A DNA stretch of 64,000 bases from Cladopsammia gracilis (GCA_022457155.1 JAJGOT010000124.1:1611501-1675500); one strand, 5' to 3'; positions 24,886 to 37,134 are shown, numbered from the stretch's first letter. Notes: generated by a model from the letters alone, not told the origin. Program-made: numbers and translations.

Positions 24886-25550
24886 TCAACGTATGGAAGA
24901 AGAATGTACATCTCAGCTTAAATGTTAGAGAAGTGAATATTTGTGAAAAAATTGTTGTATTAGATGCAGAACTGCTCAGCTTAAAATATTGTTATGGTCA
25001 TTTAACGTCAACTTCTCTGTAGATAGGGGACATGTCTCACAGCAGAGAAACAAGAGCTTTTGTTTTGGTTAAATATCCTCCAATTGCAAATTACGCTGAT
25101 CTTCCCTTGGGAATTAAAGGTTTCAACTTTCAGGCCCTACAAATATAACTATTATATTTTAATATCAGTATTTAACCTATTGAAGCTCTTTCAGTCTCGT
25201 TTATCACATCTATGTGAAGACAGTTATCCTTTTGGGGAAAATGCGGCGAGGAGGTTAATCACCAAAGCCCTTCAATTAATCGGCGCGTTACTTCAGACCA
25301 AAAAATACATGACTTCTACGAAACCTTACCTTCCTTCAGTCCAAAGAGGCGGTTGATTCCGGTTTTCTATAATACATCTCGTTTGATAAAATCCCATGAC
25401 TCTTTTGTAGGTCAATCCTTTCTTTTTCGTTTTGAAGATAAATGCGTCGTTAATATCAAGAGAGGTTGATACCTTTGTTTTGTCTCATAGTTGAAAACCA
25501 CGAAGACCATAAAGGCGAAACTTTATTCTTTTCTAAACAAAACAGCTAGA

Positions 25551-25688
25551 GTGATTACAGTTAACCCGTGAAACATCTAACAATTAGTGTGTGATAGTCC
25601 AAATTAAACAAAAGAAAACAACGGAATTATTGTCTAATAGTGCATACTATTCTACTAACTATTTCACGGGTTAACTGCAATCACTCTA
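25551..25688. mobile_element. MITE with TAGAGTGATTACAGTTAACC ends
   Basis: AGAGTGATTACAGTTAACCC on the left is matched by an inverse right end (GGGTTAACTGCAATCACTCT), with TACTATTCTACTAACTATTT just inside. Copy B lacks it. The inner right end, read inverted, is the sequence that borders the hexamer array at 23924. Confidence 0.8.
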
Positions 25689-26634
25689 AACCGTATTCAG
25701 TTTGGGTTGGACATACTTACGTAGCTCAATGTATATACCTTTTTCGATGATTTAACAGATAATACGCGCGGATATTTTACGAGTTGTGTAGTTAAACCAT
25801 CGAATAAGGGATTTATTATTCGACTGAAATTCCTTTCATTATAACTTCTGTGTTTTCAAACCGGGCTATTAAGGTGTAATACGCTCAGTTATTTTGCGTG
25901 TTCTCTTTTCCTTATAAGGTAAAATGACGTCACTTTCGAATAATAAAGGGCAGTATTTTCCCCTACTACAGATAACAGTTAAAATGTTGTTTGAAGCTTG
26001 GCTCGTAAATTGTAGATACATGTAACAAGTGCTTGTTCAAAAAAGCTTTTTTTATACTGTAATAAAGCAGGTTATAATGAAGTATATTTTGTACGTATTT
26101 CTCTGTTGAAAGTTAGACATTTAAAGGGGCTATGTCGCAAAGTGAGTTTGCGCAATGAGTTCCTGTCATGTGACGTAACCTGACGTCACACATGTCAAAT
26201 TTCTATTGTTCCCTCCCGGATCGCGGCAAGTTTTATTGCGCTTGCACTTGTGTCGAACCACGCGAGGTAAACAAACACACGATCGATTTCGCTTTTAAAT
26301 TCCTCCCCAACTTCCACCACTTCTGGAAGACATCGAATTTTTCGAAGGTACGACTAACAAATCGCAGAAATAATTTAACAAAAATCTAGCCAAGTAAATA
26401 CTCTAACTAATTTGTAAACTTGAGATTTATCCTTCCACGCAATACGACGGGATGGAACGGATTGCAGCGAATTCAACAGTAATGGCCGCCAACTTGAAAA
26501 AAAGCCATCGGACGTTTTTCAAGTTGTTAGTACCCAGTACTCACCCGCCATCCTCGCAACATAGCCCCTTTAAGGGTAGGTTGATAATGAAATTCTTTGA
26601 CATGTAAACAAAGCTTATACTTTGTACACACCTA

Positions 26635-26688
26635 GCCCCGGTTGTTCAAAAGGTGGATAGCGCTATCCACCTTTTGAACAACCGGGGC
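26635..26688. repeat. 54-bp perfect palindrome
   Basis: GCCCCGGTTGTTCAAAAGGT is followed by GGATAGCGCTATCC and the exact inverse arm. It lies where A/B homology ends and shares its outer GTTGTTCAAAAGG / CCGGGGCC sequence with the ends of the MITE at 12521. Confidence 0.85.
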
Positions 26689-26871
26689 CTGATTGAAAAA
26701 ACGTTGTCGGGTAAAAAGTATAAACCGTGAACGATACGACCGATTGGTTCTCTGGGAAACGGAAAAATCTTCTTGTGCTCTCAGATAAATTGCACATTTT
26801 TGTAATAAAGCATGCTCAAAATCATGCTCTGGAAATCTTTTAGGAAGGAATAGATGTTTAACACAAATATA

Positions 26872-27022
26872 GGTGGTTTTCACGTTACGTCACGGCGGCC
26901 ATGTTGGTGCACACCTACAAAAGAATTTTAATGAACTTCTTTTGTTATGAACACCAACATGGCCGCCATGGCATTTGTCATTTGAGTCCCACAGGACTGA
27001 AGGTCACGTGAGTGAAAACCAT
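26872..27022. mobile_element. MITE-like inverted repeat with GGTGGTTTTCAC ends
   Basis: Ends GGTGGTTTTCACGTTACGTC and CACGTGAGTGAAAACCATC. The interior pairs GGCGGCCATGTTGGTG with its inverse CACCAACATGGCCGCC. About 145 bp upstream of the CRE-like site of copy B. Confidence 0.7.
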
Positions 27023-27168
27023 CTACCTTATGATAGGAAATTAACAATGCACGTTGACAACGCGAAGAAAATTTACGCTACACTAAATTAACGCGAATTT
27101 TTCAAAAGTTAGGTTTACATGCATTAAATTAACGCGAATTTTTTGATAAGCATCCTTGGTAATGGCTA

Positions 27169-27335
27169 TGACGTCATAAGCACCGTTAAGGTATTGTCTT
27201 AAAATAACGTCGTATGGATATGCAAAAGTTCTCCAAATAATTGGTGGAGTCATTTTTTAATATTTCATCATTTTAGATACACTATTGAAAGTAAGAAACT
27301 CTTTATACGAGCCTCCTTAAACTGCTAAGATTGCA
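27169..27335 (+). promoter_or_regulatory. Promoter-proximal region of TMEM198-like copy B with CRE-like site
   Basis: TGACGTCA at 27169-27176, the same 167 bp from the ATG as in copy A, within the duplicated 160-bp block. Copy C lacks this block, so the element belongs to the A/B lineage. Confidence 0.55.
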
Positions 27336-30300
27336 ATGGCGTATCTTGTTATCCCAAGTCTACAACCCGACACTGAAGATTGTAAGCTGCATAATTTGTA
27401 TGATGCGCAAAGCTGTGTGCTGGCTGCAATCTGTATTGTGATTGGAATTGTGGTTTGCTTTTTTGGTAAGGTATCTTTTGCTTTTGTATGTGGGAACGTA
27501 TTAGTGTCCAAAATACCACTTTGTTCATGTGATCATGCATGTCGATTCCTTGTTCGATATTTCATTTCCTCCAGTTTTATTTATGTATTGGAATTTATTT
27601 AGAATAGGTTCGTGAGCTTTTTTTAGCAACTTATGGGTGTACTATGCCGGTCTTGCACTACATGTTGTAGATCGGTTTTATACATTTATCTCGTCAACAT
27701 TTCAAGCAACCCTAAAATGCCTGAGTTAGTTTCTAGGTTTCTAATTAGGTTGATGTTATGTGATGTGTGAATTCTTTGGTGATTTTTTAAGTATTTGAAA
27801 GACAAAAGGGGGAGATTTGTGAAATTTAGAAAAAGAAGAAATATTGAAGTTTTAATGAAGTTTTAATACAATATATAGTTTGAAGTTAATAAGGAGTAGG
27901 TGGACACCAAAGCAGTCCGCCATCAGCCTGAGGTGCTGTTACGTGGGTAGCAACTGTTTGGTGGTGTTTCAAAAGCAATTTTTTTGTCTTTTATTAGTTC
28001 TTTAAAAATTCTTAATATTTCATTGAAATTCAACCAGAGTGCCTCCTTAAGGTTCGTCTTAAATTGGCGGGAGAAATAAACGGCAACTAAGATCGGTAGA
28101 TGTCTTAAGAAAAAAAACATCGTGATCAATCACGCATCAAAAACGAGACGCTAAAGTGAGCAATTCACTCTACTATTCAGGATACGTTGAATGGAAATCA
28201 CAGCTATCTTCTCTATTCATGCAAACTCTGTGTTCTTAACGTCGACAAAATCGTACAAGATTTAGTTTCATTTATAATTCCGGTTCGATAAGTTAAACAG
28301 TAGACTTATAAAATAGTTACACGTTCGATTTTGTTTGATTTCGAAACTCAGTTGCATTGACTATAATCAAACAATTGATTTCGATGTTTTATTGTTAAAC
28401 ATATTTGCTCGATCAAAGCGAGGAATTTGCATGTTTTCACAAACCCTATTTTTATTTGTGCAAGTTAAGGACAGATGTCCCCTTGTCCCCTTCTGTATCT
28501 ATTTAATGAAAGTTCCCATGGAATGTTCGTTAGTTCAGAGATGATATTGCAAATGAGCAGATAATTTGTTTGTTGGAGTAAACTAGACTTGTAAACATTT
28601 TCGAAGCCTCGAGAATGTTTGTTATTTGCGTCATGCAGTGACTTTCACAAGAGTAGTGATTTCACAAGATTTCACAAGAGTAGTTAGATTGTAATAAATA
28701 AATAAATAAATAAATATATATGCAACATTTCTGCTCCAGTTTTGTTTGATTTAAAACATAGTTATAAAGTGCAATGGTTATGAAACCTGAGAAATTTCTT
28801 TATTCGGTGTTCTTGTTGCGTGTCAGTAAAACGCGGGGTCGGGGCCGGGGTCGGGGTGGCATTAGGTCTAGTATTAGGTATGGGATTAGGTATAGTGTTA
28901 GGATTAAGTAAAGAGATTATATTTAATCCCATACCTAATCCTAGACCTAATCCCACCCCGACCCCGGCCCCGGCCCCGACCCCGCGTTTTACTGACACCC
29001 GTTCTTGTTGACGTTTTTCGGCTTTCACCGTGTACAATCAGAAAAGATTTTGAACTTTGTTCAAGAAATTATAAACCAAAATGTTTTCATTTAGTTATTC
29101 AGTCATACTATGCCGTGTGGTCGAAAATACAATACAATACTGCAATACAATACAATACAATACAATACATTTATTTGTATTTCACTTTGTCTTTACAATA
29201 AAAAACAAAAGAGGCTCTGTTCTTTGGAATGGCCTTTCCAGTAATATTAAAAATCAGCCGAATATTACAGCTTTTAGAAACATAATTAAATGATACATTT
29301 TGGGAACAAAATTTTTTAGTACATATATAATTAACTTAGTGACCTTGTTTTTACATTCTTATTACTTTAGTTAATTTATCAATTTTATTTTATATTTTTC
29401 ATTAAATTAGGTAATTTATAGGCACGGCTCTCAGGAAGAGCATATGTATGAAGGAGAAACCGTAATTAAATAAAGATTATCAGTATGTATGTATGTATGA
29501 TGTGCACGGTGGCAGTACTTTAAAGTCTGTAAGGTTTCATAACCAGTCCCTCGACTATGTTTAAAGCCATTAAAGTATGAAACAAGCTATTTATAACGTT
29601 CAAAAAAGATTGGTCTTGAAATCCTTGATCGCCTGCAACATGCGATTTAAAGGTTCTTCGCTTATTATACACCAAATTGAAGAAACGTTGACTCGTGAAA
29701 ACCATAAACCATGAACGATGAGACCGAATGGGATTCTGGGTAGGCAGCATTGGCAAGCTAGTAATATTCTATTTCTTGATAATCAAGATGTTTTCTTTGT
29801 TTGAGACATTTAAGAGCATGATTTATGCATCCTGTGTTAATATAATGTGTATTTTGTCACAGACGAAGATCAAATTTTCCAACTTCCCAGTAAACCTTTG
29901 GGTCGCATCGTTCATGGTTTATGCTTTTCACCCGACAACGTTTCTTCAATTTGGTGTATATCAGAATCTATTTACTATCGCTTTTCAAATTTTTCTGTGA
30001 ATTTCAGTGGTTATAGGAGTATTTAATAAACTGATAAATCTCTTTCAGGGTACCGTGTGTTCAAATTTGTGCTGTTCCTTGCTGGTTTCGTGGCGGCATT
30101 TTTCCTCACTTACCATTCGTGTTATGGATATCTAATTGATCATCTTCCTGAAAATGCTCTGGAGCACAAGGATCAGGTACTTTACAAATTCTAATATCTG
30201 TTTCAATTATATAACTTATACCGTAAAATGCCGGTTATAAACACCCCTAGAATGGTGTTGTACTGTTTTTCCATATAATTTTAGTGTCTTTAAAGGAAAT

Positions 30301-33300
30301 TATGTGAAAGCTAATAAAACAGTTTGAGCTTTGCGGTTCTTTTAACTGAATATTTCAGCGGCAGAAAATTTTCCGGATAGGAATCCCATGCCGTAATTTA
30401 CTACGATTATCATTTGAGCAAGGCACGAGCGATGTTTGGTGACAAAGTTTTGCCGTTAAAACTACGTTGTTGTCAAGGGCAACCTGCTACGTTTCCAACG
30501 GTAACTTGTCTGTTGTGTACGTTATCAGTAACGAAACGCACGAAATAACTGATGACGTCCAATGACAGACAAGTTACCGTTGGAAACGTAGCAAGTTGCC
30601 CTTGACAACAACGTAGTTTTAACGGCAAAACTTTGTCCCCAAACATCGCTCGTGCCTTGCTCAACTGATAAATCGTAGTACTGGCTGTATTCACCTTTAC
30701 GAAAATCTAAGCTGACCTTATTTCGACATTTTTTATCCCTCCGAAAACAAAAAGGCGTTAAATTTTCCGATGTCAGTTCAGATGTTAGGTTTGAGATTAA
30801 CCGCGGTCAAACGCGAAAAATTTGCAAAAGTTAAGCAAAGTACTTAAAAGTTAAGGTTGTCATGTTTAATATATTGCAAATACACTGTCAATTTACCAAA
30901 CGTTTTGAAAGTTTGCCAAAAACGTTCTAAACGTTTAAAAACTTTAAACTGCAGAATTGTCGGCGCCATTTGCCAACATAATTTTGATCAGGTGCAGAGA
31001 GTTTTGGTCAGTTTTCAACGAAGAAAAGCTCATCATTTTGAGAAAAATTAAAAGATGGTAACGTCAACTAATTTTTTTTATACATCCTTGCCCATATCTC
31101 CATTTAATATTAAATAAAATACCACTAAAGAAAACGAAAAATGCCTCGGACGTTTGACCGCGATGGAGGTTTGAGGTGACATTTCATTTTAGAAAACTCC
31201 AGTTTTTAAATCTAATTTATAACGAATTCTTAAGATGGCTAAGGTAGCTTTCCCGTCATGTGACCAAAACGATTCGTAAGGTGCTCCTGATGTTATCCAA
31301 AATAGGATTCCACAAAGATTCCAAAAGATGTAATTTCATTTTGTAAAATATTGAAAAACCCAATGGTGCCATGCAAAAGTACTGCTGAAGAGGTTTCATT
31401 TGAATGGTCACACCATAGGATTTCGTCAACAGACTCAAAAGTTAGAACTACGCAACATGTCTCCATAATTGACTCTGGGAGTGAAAGGGACTACTCTTTC
31501 TTACCATTGCATGCTCTGGTCTAGCATACCGTAAAATTATTCGTTACTTTCGGAATTTTTAACAAGAATTTTGAACAGCCTTTGGAGCTCGCTACTTTTG
31601 GGTAACAAAAACTGTTAAATAAAGCTGGTGCGAGCTCTTTTTCAGAATGGAATAAAAGACAGAAATTCGCAACAATAGTTGTTAAAAATTGGTCTAGATT
31701 GTGTTGTGTATAATTAAAAAAAAATGGTCTCGTTACTTTCGGGGGACTCGCTACTTTCGGGGAGTCGTTACTTTCGAGGGCTCGCTTCCTTCGGGGCACT
31801 CACTACTTTCGGGGACTCGCTACTTTCGGGGAGTTGCTACTTTCGGGGGGTTCGCTATTTTTGGGATTTATTAGAAGCCACAATGTTTTGAAATTTACTT
31901 TTTTTTTGGGGGGGGGGGGTGGGGGTGGGGTTGTTACTTTCGGGGGTCGTTACTTTCGGAACTTACGGTATTGTAAATCAAGCGATAATTACAAACCACG
32001 ATAAGTTTTTTCTCTGTTTCAGCTATTTCTTGGTATCTCTCTTGGTGTTGGTCTTGTCGCTGGCCTGCTAACTATGCGTCTTTTCTATGTTGGATTGTTT
32101 GTCCTTGGTAGGTATGGTCGGATTAGATTCGTGGCGTTATGCCTTCTCAGAGACCCAGGGACAGTAAGTCGGGGCGAAACGGGTAAAAACCCGGCAAAAA
32201 CCGGCGCGACGAAAGTTTTCTAGAACGCCGTTCGTCGCGTCAATTTTTGACCGTTCCAGAAAACTTTCATCGCGCCGATTTTTGCCGAGTTTTGCATCGT
32301 TCCACCCCGGCTAACTGCCCCTGGGTTTCCGAGGATGAGTGTTATGTTTACGAAAAAGCCATATTAAATATTAGGCCAAAGCAAAATAAAAGATAACAAA
32401 GGAAAAAGGATCAAAGAAACTTACGAAAATAACAACTGAAAGAAACAAACATTGGTAATGTATTCCATTAGAGCAGTTTTCAATTGAGTGTGCAAAACCA
32501 AAACCAAAGTCATTACTCTGACCAATCACAGCAGTCGTAAACAATCCAATGAACCAATCAGAGTTCGAAGCAATTACATGTCGGCGGCGCCATGCACGGG
32601 AAAATGCGTGCGAGCAAGTCACGATTGGTTTTGGTTTAACTTTACTTCTGATTGGTCGAGAAAGTGGTGGCGCGAGATTTTTTAGCCAATCACAAAGCGT
32701 AGCAATGAAAAACCAAAGCAATTGTGTAATTACTTTTCACACTCAATTGAAAACTGCTCTTTTGCACACACGTTACTTCAATAAAATGATAGAACAAGCC
32801 CCGTTTTGAAGGTGCCACACTCAACAAAGCTATTTGACTGTAAGAGTCGAACAAAACTGAATTAACGCTGATTGGCGGCTTGTGCTGGTTAAAATGTTTT
32901 GCTAGCATCAATATTATCCGGTATATAGTTCACTAAATGCACGTACAGTTACTTAAGAGTTCATAAGAACTATAACTACTGAACATGTGCGTATTTTGTT
33001 GTCATTAAACTTGTTCAGGGGCGACCATGGGATGGTTTGTTGGCATGGCCCTTCTTCCCTTTATGTACAAACATGTCGAATTCTTGTCTGAAAACAACTG
33101 GCTGCCCTACATTGTTCTCTTGGCGTTTGCCATTATTGGAGGAATCCTCATTCTTTGCGTACAGAAGGTATTTTTCATATAACACTTTACGTTAGATCGG
33201 TTTTCAATTCAGTGTCCCAAGTTGTTTCGCGATCATCATTGTTTTGACTTTGCATTGAAAAGCTTTGTGATTGGCTAAAACATCTCGTGCCACCTTCTCA

Positions 33301-36087
33301 ACCAATCAGAAATGAAACCAAAAAGCAAACTCGCACGTGTTTTCCCGCGCTTGGTGCCGGGTACATGTAATCGCTATAAAGCAGTATAGGAATGACTGCT
33401 TTGTACAGGTGTAGTTTTCTTTTCTTGGAAATGGGATTTCATGTCTCAGTCACGCATCGAACTGTTATTCTGGCTTTATGGCGACTGCTTGAACTCGCTT
33501 ACAGAAGTTCTGTGCACATGTCGTCTTTATTTATCCCAAAAAGCTCCAGTATGAAAAGGTTTGCCCAATCAGAAAACAAGCTCAAAACATTTTTTATGAT
33601 GTATTATAATTACAGGTGCTAATAGTCATTTCTACTTCGTTCCTTGGTGCTTTCTCGTTTATCACTGGTTTTGATTACTACCTGGAGAACTGTACAGCTC
33701 TTTTCTACTCGGTGAATGTACTGCAGGGTGAGTATTCACTTAGCAAATCATTCATAAAATATTTATTGTATGACGGACACAAGCTCTGATTGGATGCAGC
33801 CGTTTTAGATTGGCATATGTCAGGAGCATCCAGAATCGTTTCGGTGGGAAGCTGTTGGCCTTAATCATCTTTAGAGCAGTTTTCAATTGAGTGTGAAAAG
33901 TAATTACACAATTGCTGTGGTTTTGCATTGCTACGCTTTGTGATTGGCTAACAAATCTCGCGCCACTTTCTCGATCAATCAGAAGTAAAACCAAAACCAA
34001 TCGTGACTTGCTCGCACGTGTTTTCCCGCGCTTGGCGCCGCCGACATGTAATTGCTTCGAGCTCTGATTGGTTCATTGGATTGTTTACGACTGCTGTGAT
34101 TGTTCAGAGTAATTACTTTGGTTTTGGTTTTACCACACTCAATTGAAAACTGCTCTAATTCGTTATAAATTATTTACAAAAATAGAATTTTCAAAAGCAA
34201 AATGTCGCCTTAAACATTCGTAACATCTGAAAATCTAACGCCTTTTGCTTTCGGGGAGATAAGATATGTCGTTTTGGATACGAAATAACAACAGCTAGGA
34301 TTTTTGGAAAGGTGAAAGCAGCTAGTAAATTCGGAGGATTAGATTCCTTTGCCTGACGAAGTTTTTTGCTGCTGAAATATTCAGCTAAAATAACCGAAAA
34401 TCTCAAACTATATTAGCCTCCACGTGGTTTCATGTAAAAGCACTAAAATGATAGGGAAAAACAATATAACGCCATTCCAACAGTTTGACTAAACATTTAT
34501 CCTTGGGTGCTCATGTTATCTGAACAGGGACATAATATACGTAACTGGGCCCGGTAACATAAACCAATCGTACGATAAGTGGAAATCTTGTCGAAGCATG
34601 CCCTGATTACCTGATTTGCTCTGACGAAGGGCTAGTGCTTGCTAATTGCTTTCACCTCGTGAAACAAAGTGCCAAAAGAACCAAGCAAATACAACCACAA
34701 CATAAACGAACCCATTAGTTGCCGGTGTTTTGTAAAGTAATTGTAAAATTTATGCAACAATTCACTTGTTTAGGTCATTATAACAAGTCTGAGTTGCCAA
34801 ACTGCTGGTACACATGGGTGGTCTTATCACTCATTCCAATCATGTTCATTGCTGGTATGGTGGTGCAGATTCGCAAGACTGGAAAAGGCAGAGACCATAG
34901 ACAAGGTAATGACAGACACACAGTCGCACAGACAAACACACAGACAGACACGCAGACAGACAAAAGAGAGATGGAATCAGTCAGGCAGTTAATTTCATTA
35001 ACTTTTTCCATACAGTCCAATGGGGTTTAAGAGACAGACCGACAGATAGTACGACAGACAGTCAGAAAGACACAAAGGGAGGGTGGTGCGGGGAGGTGAA
35101 GAGGGTCGCGGGAAGCAAGGATAGCGTAGTGGTGAGAGCGCTCGCCTCCCACCAATGAGGCCTGGGCTAGATTCCCGGACTCGGCGTCATATACAGGCCG
35201 AGTTTGTTGTTGTTTGTTTTTTCTCCGGGTCCTCCGGTTTTGATTGATTGATTGATTTACTACAACACCCACAATCGAAAACTGATTGTCAAAGACATAC
35301 AAACTGAACACCCTCCTGTGGCTTGATTGCTCATTGCTAGATCATCGGCATCCTAATAATAATGTTATGCGTTCATCATTAATTAGTAACACTCGAGAAT
35401 GGCGCGCTTAACAACACTCATTTAGAATCAATAATAAGACTAAAAAAGAAACTGCTTTTAAAATTAAGCAATTGATGAACCAAATAGCTGGTAGACAAAA
35501 TGTCTTTAAAATTGACCTTGAATCTTATATTTTTAGTTTTAGTTTATGTTTATGTTTTTGATTGTGCCATCCTTATCGCCAAAAAGTAAACATCTATTTC
35601 AACAATGGAAATATCAAGTGTATTAAAATCTGCGCAGACTTGTACAACCTTTCCATGACGCCCCGCGCGCCTCAATTCACCCTAGTATCCAATTTTCTCT
35701 CGCCCCAAAAACAAATTAATAGGGACTGGATACGAGTCTGAAACCTACGTTGTTCTGAACACCTTGTCATTGTTATTTCATTCAAAGGTTATGAAAGGAA
35801 ATCACGTGTTCCATGTATGGGAACTCGCATGGAAGAGTTTTCAGACAAGGTGAACATACTGGGTTTTTTTGCCAGTTTTAAAGTAGATACAGTTATTTAG
35901 CTTACTTCACTTCAGTTTATGCCAGCGTTCATCTTGGTGTCACCACCAATGACGAAATAATAGTTATTTGTGGTCAACAAGTAAATGTACATTTTAATTT
36001 GACGAGAATTTTATTTTGATCTTGGCCTGATATTTTGTTATATTTTTTCAATAATTTCAGCGACCCATTGTAACAGCCCAGGAGTAA
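27336..36087 (+). CDS. TMEM198: TMEM198-like seven-pass membrane protein, copy B
   Basis: Eight exons: 27336-27465, 30049-30176, 32023-32107, 33019-33167, 33616-33727, 34774-34905, 35788-35849 and 36061-36087, giving 274 residues. All splice sites are canonical, and exon sizes equal those of copy A except exon 1 (one codon shorter). TM signatures are preserved (GYRVFKFVLFLAGFVAAFF, LGISLGVGLVAG, ITGFDYYLENCTALF, CWYTWVVLSLIP). Unusual residues: an Arg inside TM3 (LTMRLFYVG, where A and C have LTLC) and TYHSC in TM2 where A has TYLLC, which may mean relaxed constraint or an altered role. It arose by tandem duplication with A (offset about 13.07 kb), including promoter, introns and 3' flank. 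Probably expressed, but a decaying duplicate is possible. Confidence 0.88.
28821..28998. repeat. GC-rich foldback repeat in copy B intron 1
   Basis: TGTCAGTAAAACGCGGGGTC followed by GGGGCCGGGG-type runs is mirrored by the inverse arm ending GTTTTACTGACA; the centre is made of TTAGGTATGGGA / ATTAGG-like units. The G-runs could form quadruplexes on one strand. The long arginine/valine/glycine- and proline-rich frames here are compositional. Confidence 0.8.
29195..29500 (+). mobile_element. 3' end of a non-LTR retrotransposon (CR1/L2-like), truncated
   Basis: A short frame ending at 29293 reads GSVLWNGLSSNIKNQPNITA, the pattern of the extreme C-terminus of non-LTR reverse transcriptases (G-x-LWN-x-LP-x-x-IK). 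It is followed by ~200 bp of 3' UTR and the tail ATAAAGATTATCAG(TATG)n, typical of CR1/L2 3' ends. The 5' portion is missing, as usual for such insertions. In intron 1 of copy B. Confidence 0.65.
30399..30680. mobile_element. Foldback MITE in copy B intron 2
   Basis: TACTACGATTATCATTTGAG at the left is matched inverted at the right. The arms extend more than 100 bp through GAGCAAGGCACGAGCGATGT and TTGCCGTTAAAACTACGTTG with few mismatches. Not present in copy A, so inserted after the duplication. Confidence 0.85.
31722..31960. repeat. Degenerate minisatellite of TTACTTTCGGGG units
   Basis: Roughly 17-18-bp units CTCGCTACTTTCGGGGA repeated with variation in copy B intron 2, passing into a G-homopolymer near 31908. 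Confidence 0.8.
32146..32338. mobile_element. MITE with CAGAGACCCAGGG ends in copy B intron 3
   Basis: Left CTCAGAGACCCAGGGACAG and right CTGCCCCTGGGTTTCCGAGG are inverse. The interior pairs CGCGACGAAAGTTTTCTAGA with its inverse. It sits at the point where copy A intron 3 instead carries a CAGGGGCGTAG-type repeat. Confidence 0.75.
32471..32759. mobile_element. MITE of the GAGCAGTTTTCAATTG family, copy 4
   Basis: Near-complete, with both ends (GAGCAGTTTTCAATTGAGTG and CACTCAATTGAAAACTGCTC) intact. In intron 3 of copy B and absent from copy A. Confidence 0.9.
33195..33380. mobile_element. Partial GAGCAGTTTTCAATTG-family MITE, copy 5
   Basis: The left half (GGTTTTCAATTCAGTGTC, then GCTTTGTGATTGGCTAAA and AACCAATCAGAAATGAAACC) is clear and the right half decays after CATGTAATCGC. 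Same position in intron 4 as copy 3 in paralogue A. Confidence 0.7.
33874..34155. mobile_element. MITE of the GAGCAGTTTTCAATTG family, copy 6
   Basis: Complete copy flanked by TA on both sides, in intron 5 of copy B and absent from copy A. It is the best template for the family: ~282 bp, ends mutually inverse for about 40 bp, CCAAT-rich interior. Confidence 0.92.
35113..35258 (+). mobile_element. tRNA-derived SINE
   Basis: The head resembles a tRNA gene with A-box GATAGCGTAGTGG and a degenerate B-box GGGCTAGATTCCC, followed by a non-tRNA tail (CTCGGCGTCATATACAGGCC, TTTTTTCTCCGGGTCCTCCG) and ending in TTGATTGATTGA. Not a functional tRNA: the anticodon arm does not fold cleanly. In intron 6 of copy B. 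Confidence 0.75.
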
Positions 36088-36969
36088 TCAACATATGGAG
36101 AAAGATGAGTGCACATCTAAGCTTAAAGTTAAAGAAGTATAAATCTGTGCACCCTAAAATATTGTTTGGAGAAAATGTATTGTACTAGTAAGCAATATCT
36201 TCATATAAAATGTAAACTTTTCTGTAGATAGGGGACATATCTCACTGAAAAGTTTCGGTCAAATGTCCTCCAAATAACACTGATCTTGATGCAGTCAGGG
36301 AATAAATGAGCTCATCCCTTAGTAAACATTTCAGGCCCTCTTAATATATGTAACTACTATATTTTAATATCAGTAGTTGGACTATTGAACCTCGTTCAGT
36401 CTCTTTTATCACAATTATGAAGACATTTAATATCCTTTTGTGGAAAATGGGACGCGGTGGTTCATCATCAAAGCCCTTCAATTAATCGGCGCATGAAAAT
36501 ACACGATTTGTTCTAAACCTTACCTTCTACAACACATCTCGTTTAATCAAATCCTATGGTTCTTTTCTAGGTCAATCCTTTGTTTTTCTTTTTGAAGATA
36601 AATGCGCCCTTAATATCAAGAGAGGCTGATACCTTTGTATAGTCTCATAGTTGAAAACCACAAAGACCGTAAAGGCAAAATGTTATCCTTTTTTTATAAA
36701 CAGAACAGCAGAAACCCTATTAAGTTTGGGTTGGACATACCAACGTAGGGGAGTATTTCTCCATACTACAGATAACAGTAAAATATGGTTTGAAGCTAGG
36801 CTCGTAAATTGTAGATACATGTAACAAGTACTTGTTTAAAAGTGCTTTCTATACTGTAATAAAGTTTATAAAACAATATTTTGCCTCTATTTCTCAGTTG
36901 AACGTAAGACAATTAAGCCCGTAAGTTAATAATGAAATTCTTTGACATGTAAACAAAGCTTTTACTTTG

Positions 36970-37134
36970 TATACAGCTATTTCAATTAACGTTGTCGGAT
37001 GAACTAAAGGCGGAAAGCCAAGACCGCAAGGTTGTATGGGATTTTTATACAATGGCTATTAACCCTAACCTATACTACCTTGCGGTCTTGGCTTTAAGCT
37101 GTCATCCGACAACGTTAATTGAAATAGCTGTATA
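36970..37134. mobile_element. MITE with TATACAGCTATTTCAATTAA ends
   Basis: Ends TATACAGCTATTTCAATTAACG and its inverse, with GCCAAGACCGCAAGGTTGTA paired further in. Located exactly where A/B duplication homology ends on the copy B side. Confidence 0.8.

Larger units (their letters stand above)
24886..27168. other. 3' flank of copy A and spacer to copy B
   Basis: Likely 3' untranslated region with AATAAA at 26061-26066 (matching AATAAA at 36858 after copy B), then non-coding DNA. Contains a MITE (25551-25688), a 54-bp palindrome (26635-26688) and an inverted-repeat element (26872-27022). The homology between the copies continues to about 26630 / 36970. Confidence 0.6.

Noticed and set aside
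28762..29037. Gly/Val- and Pro/Thr-rich frames on both strands
   Set aside because: Translation of the GC-rich foldback repeat; symmetric on both strands.
32549..32809. Frames such as MNQSEF... and similar ones at 33752 and 38676
   Set aside because: They recur wherever the GAGCAGTTTTCAATTG MITE occurs and simply translate that element.
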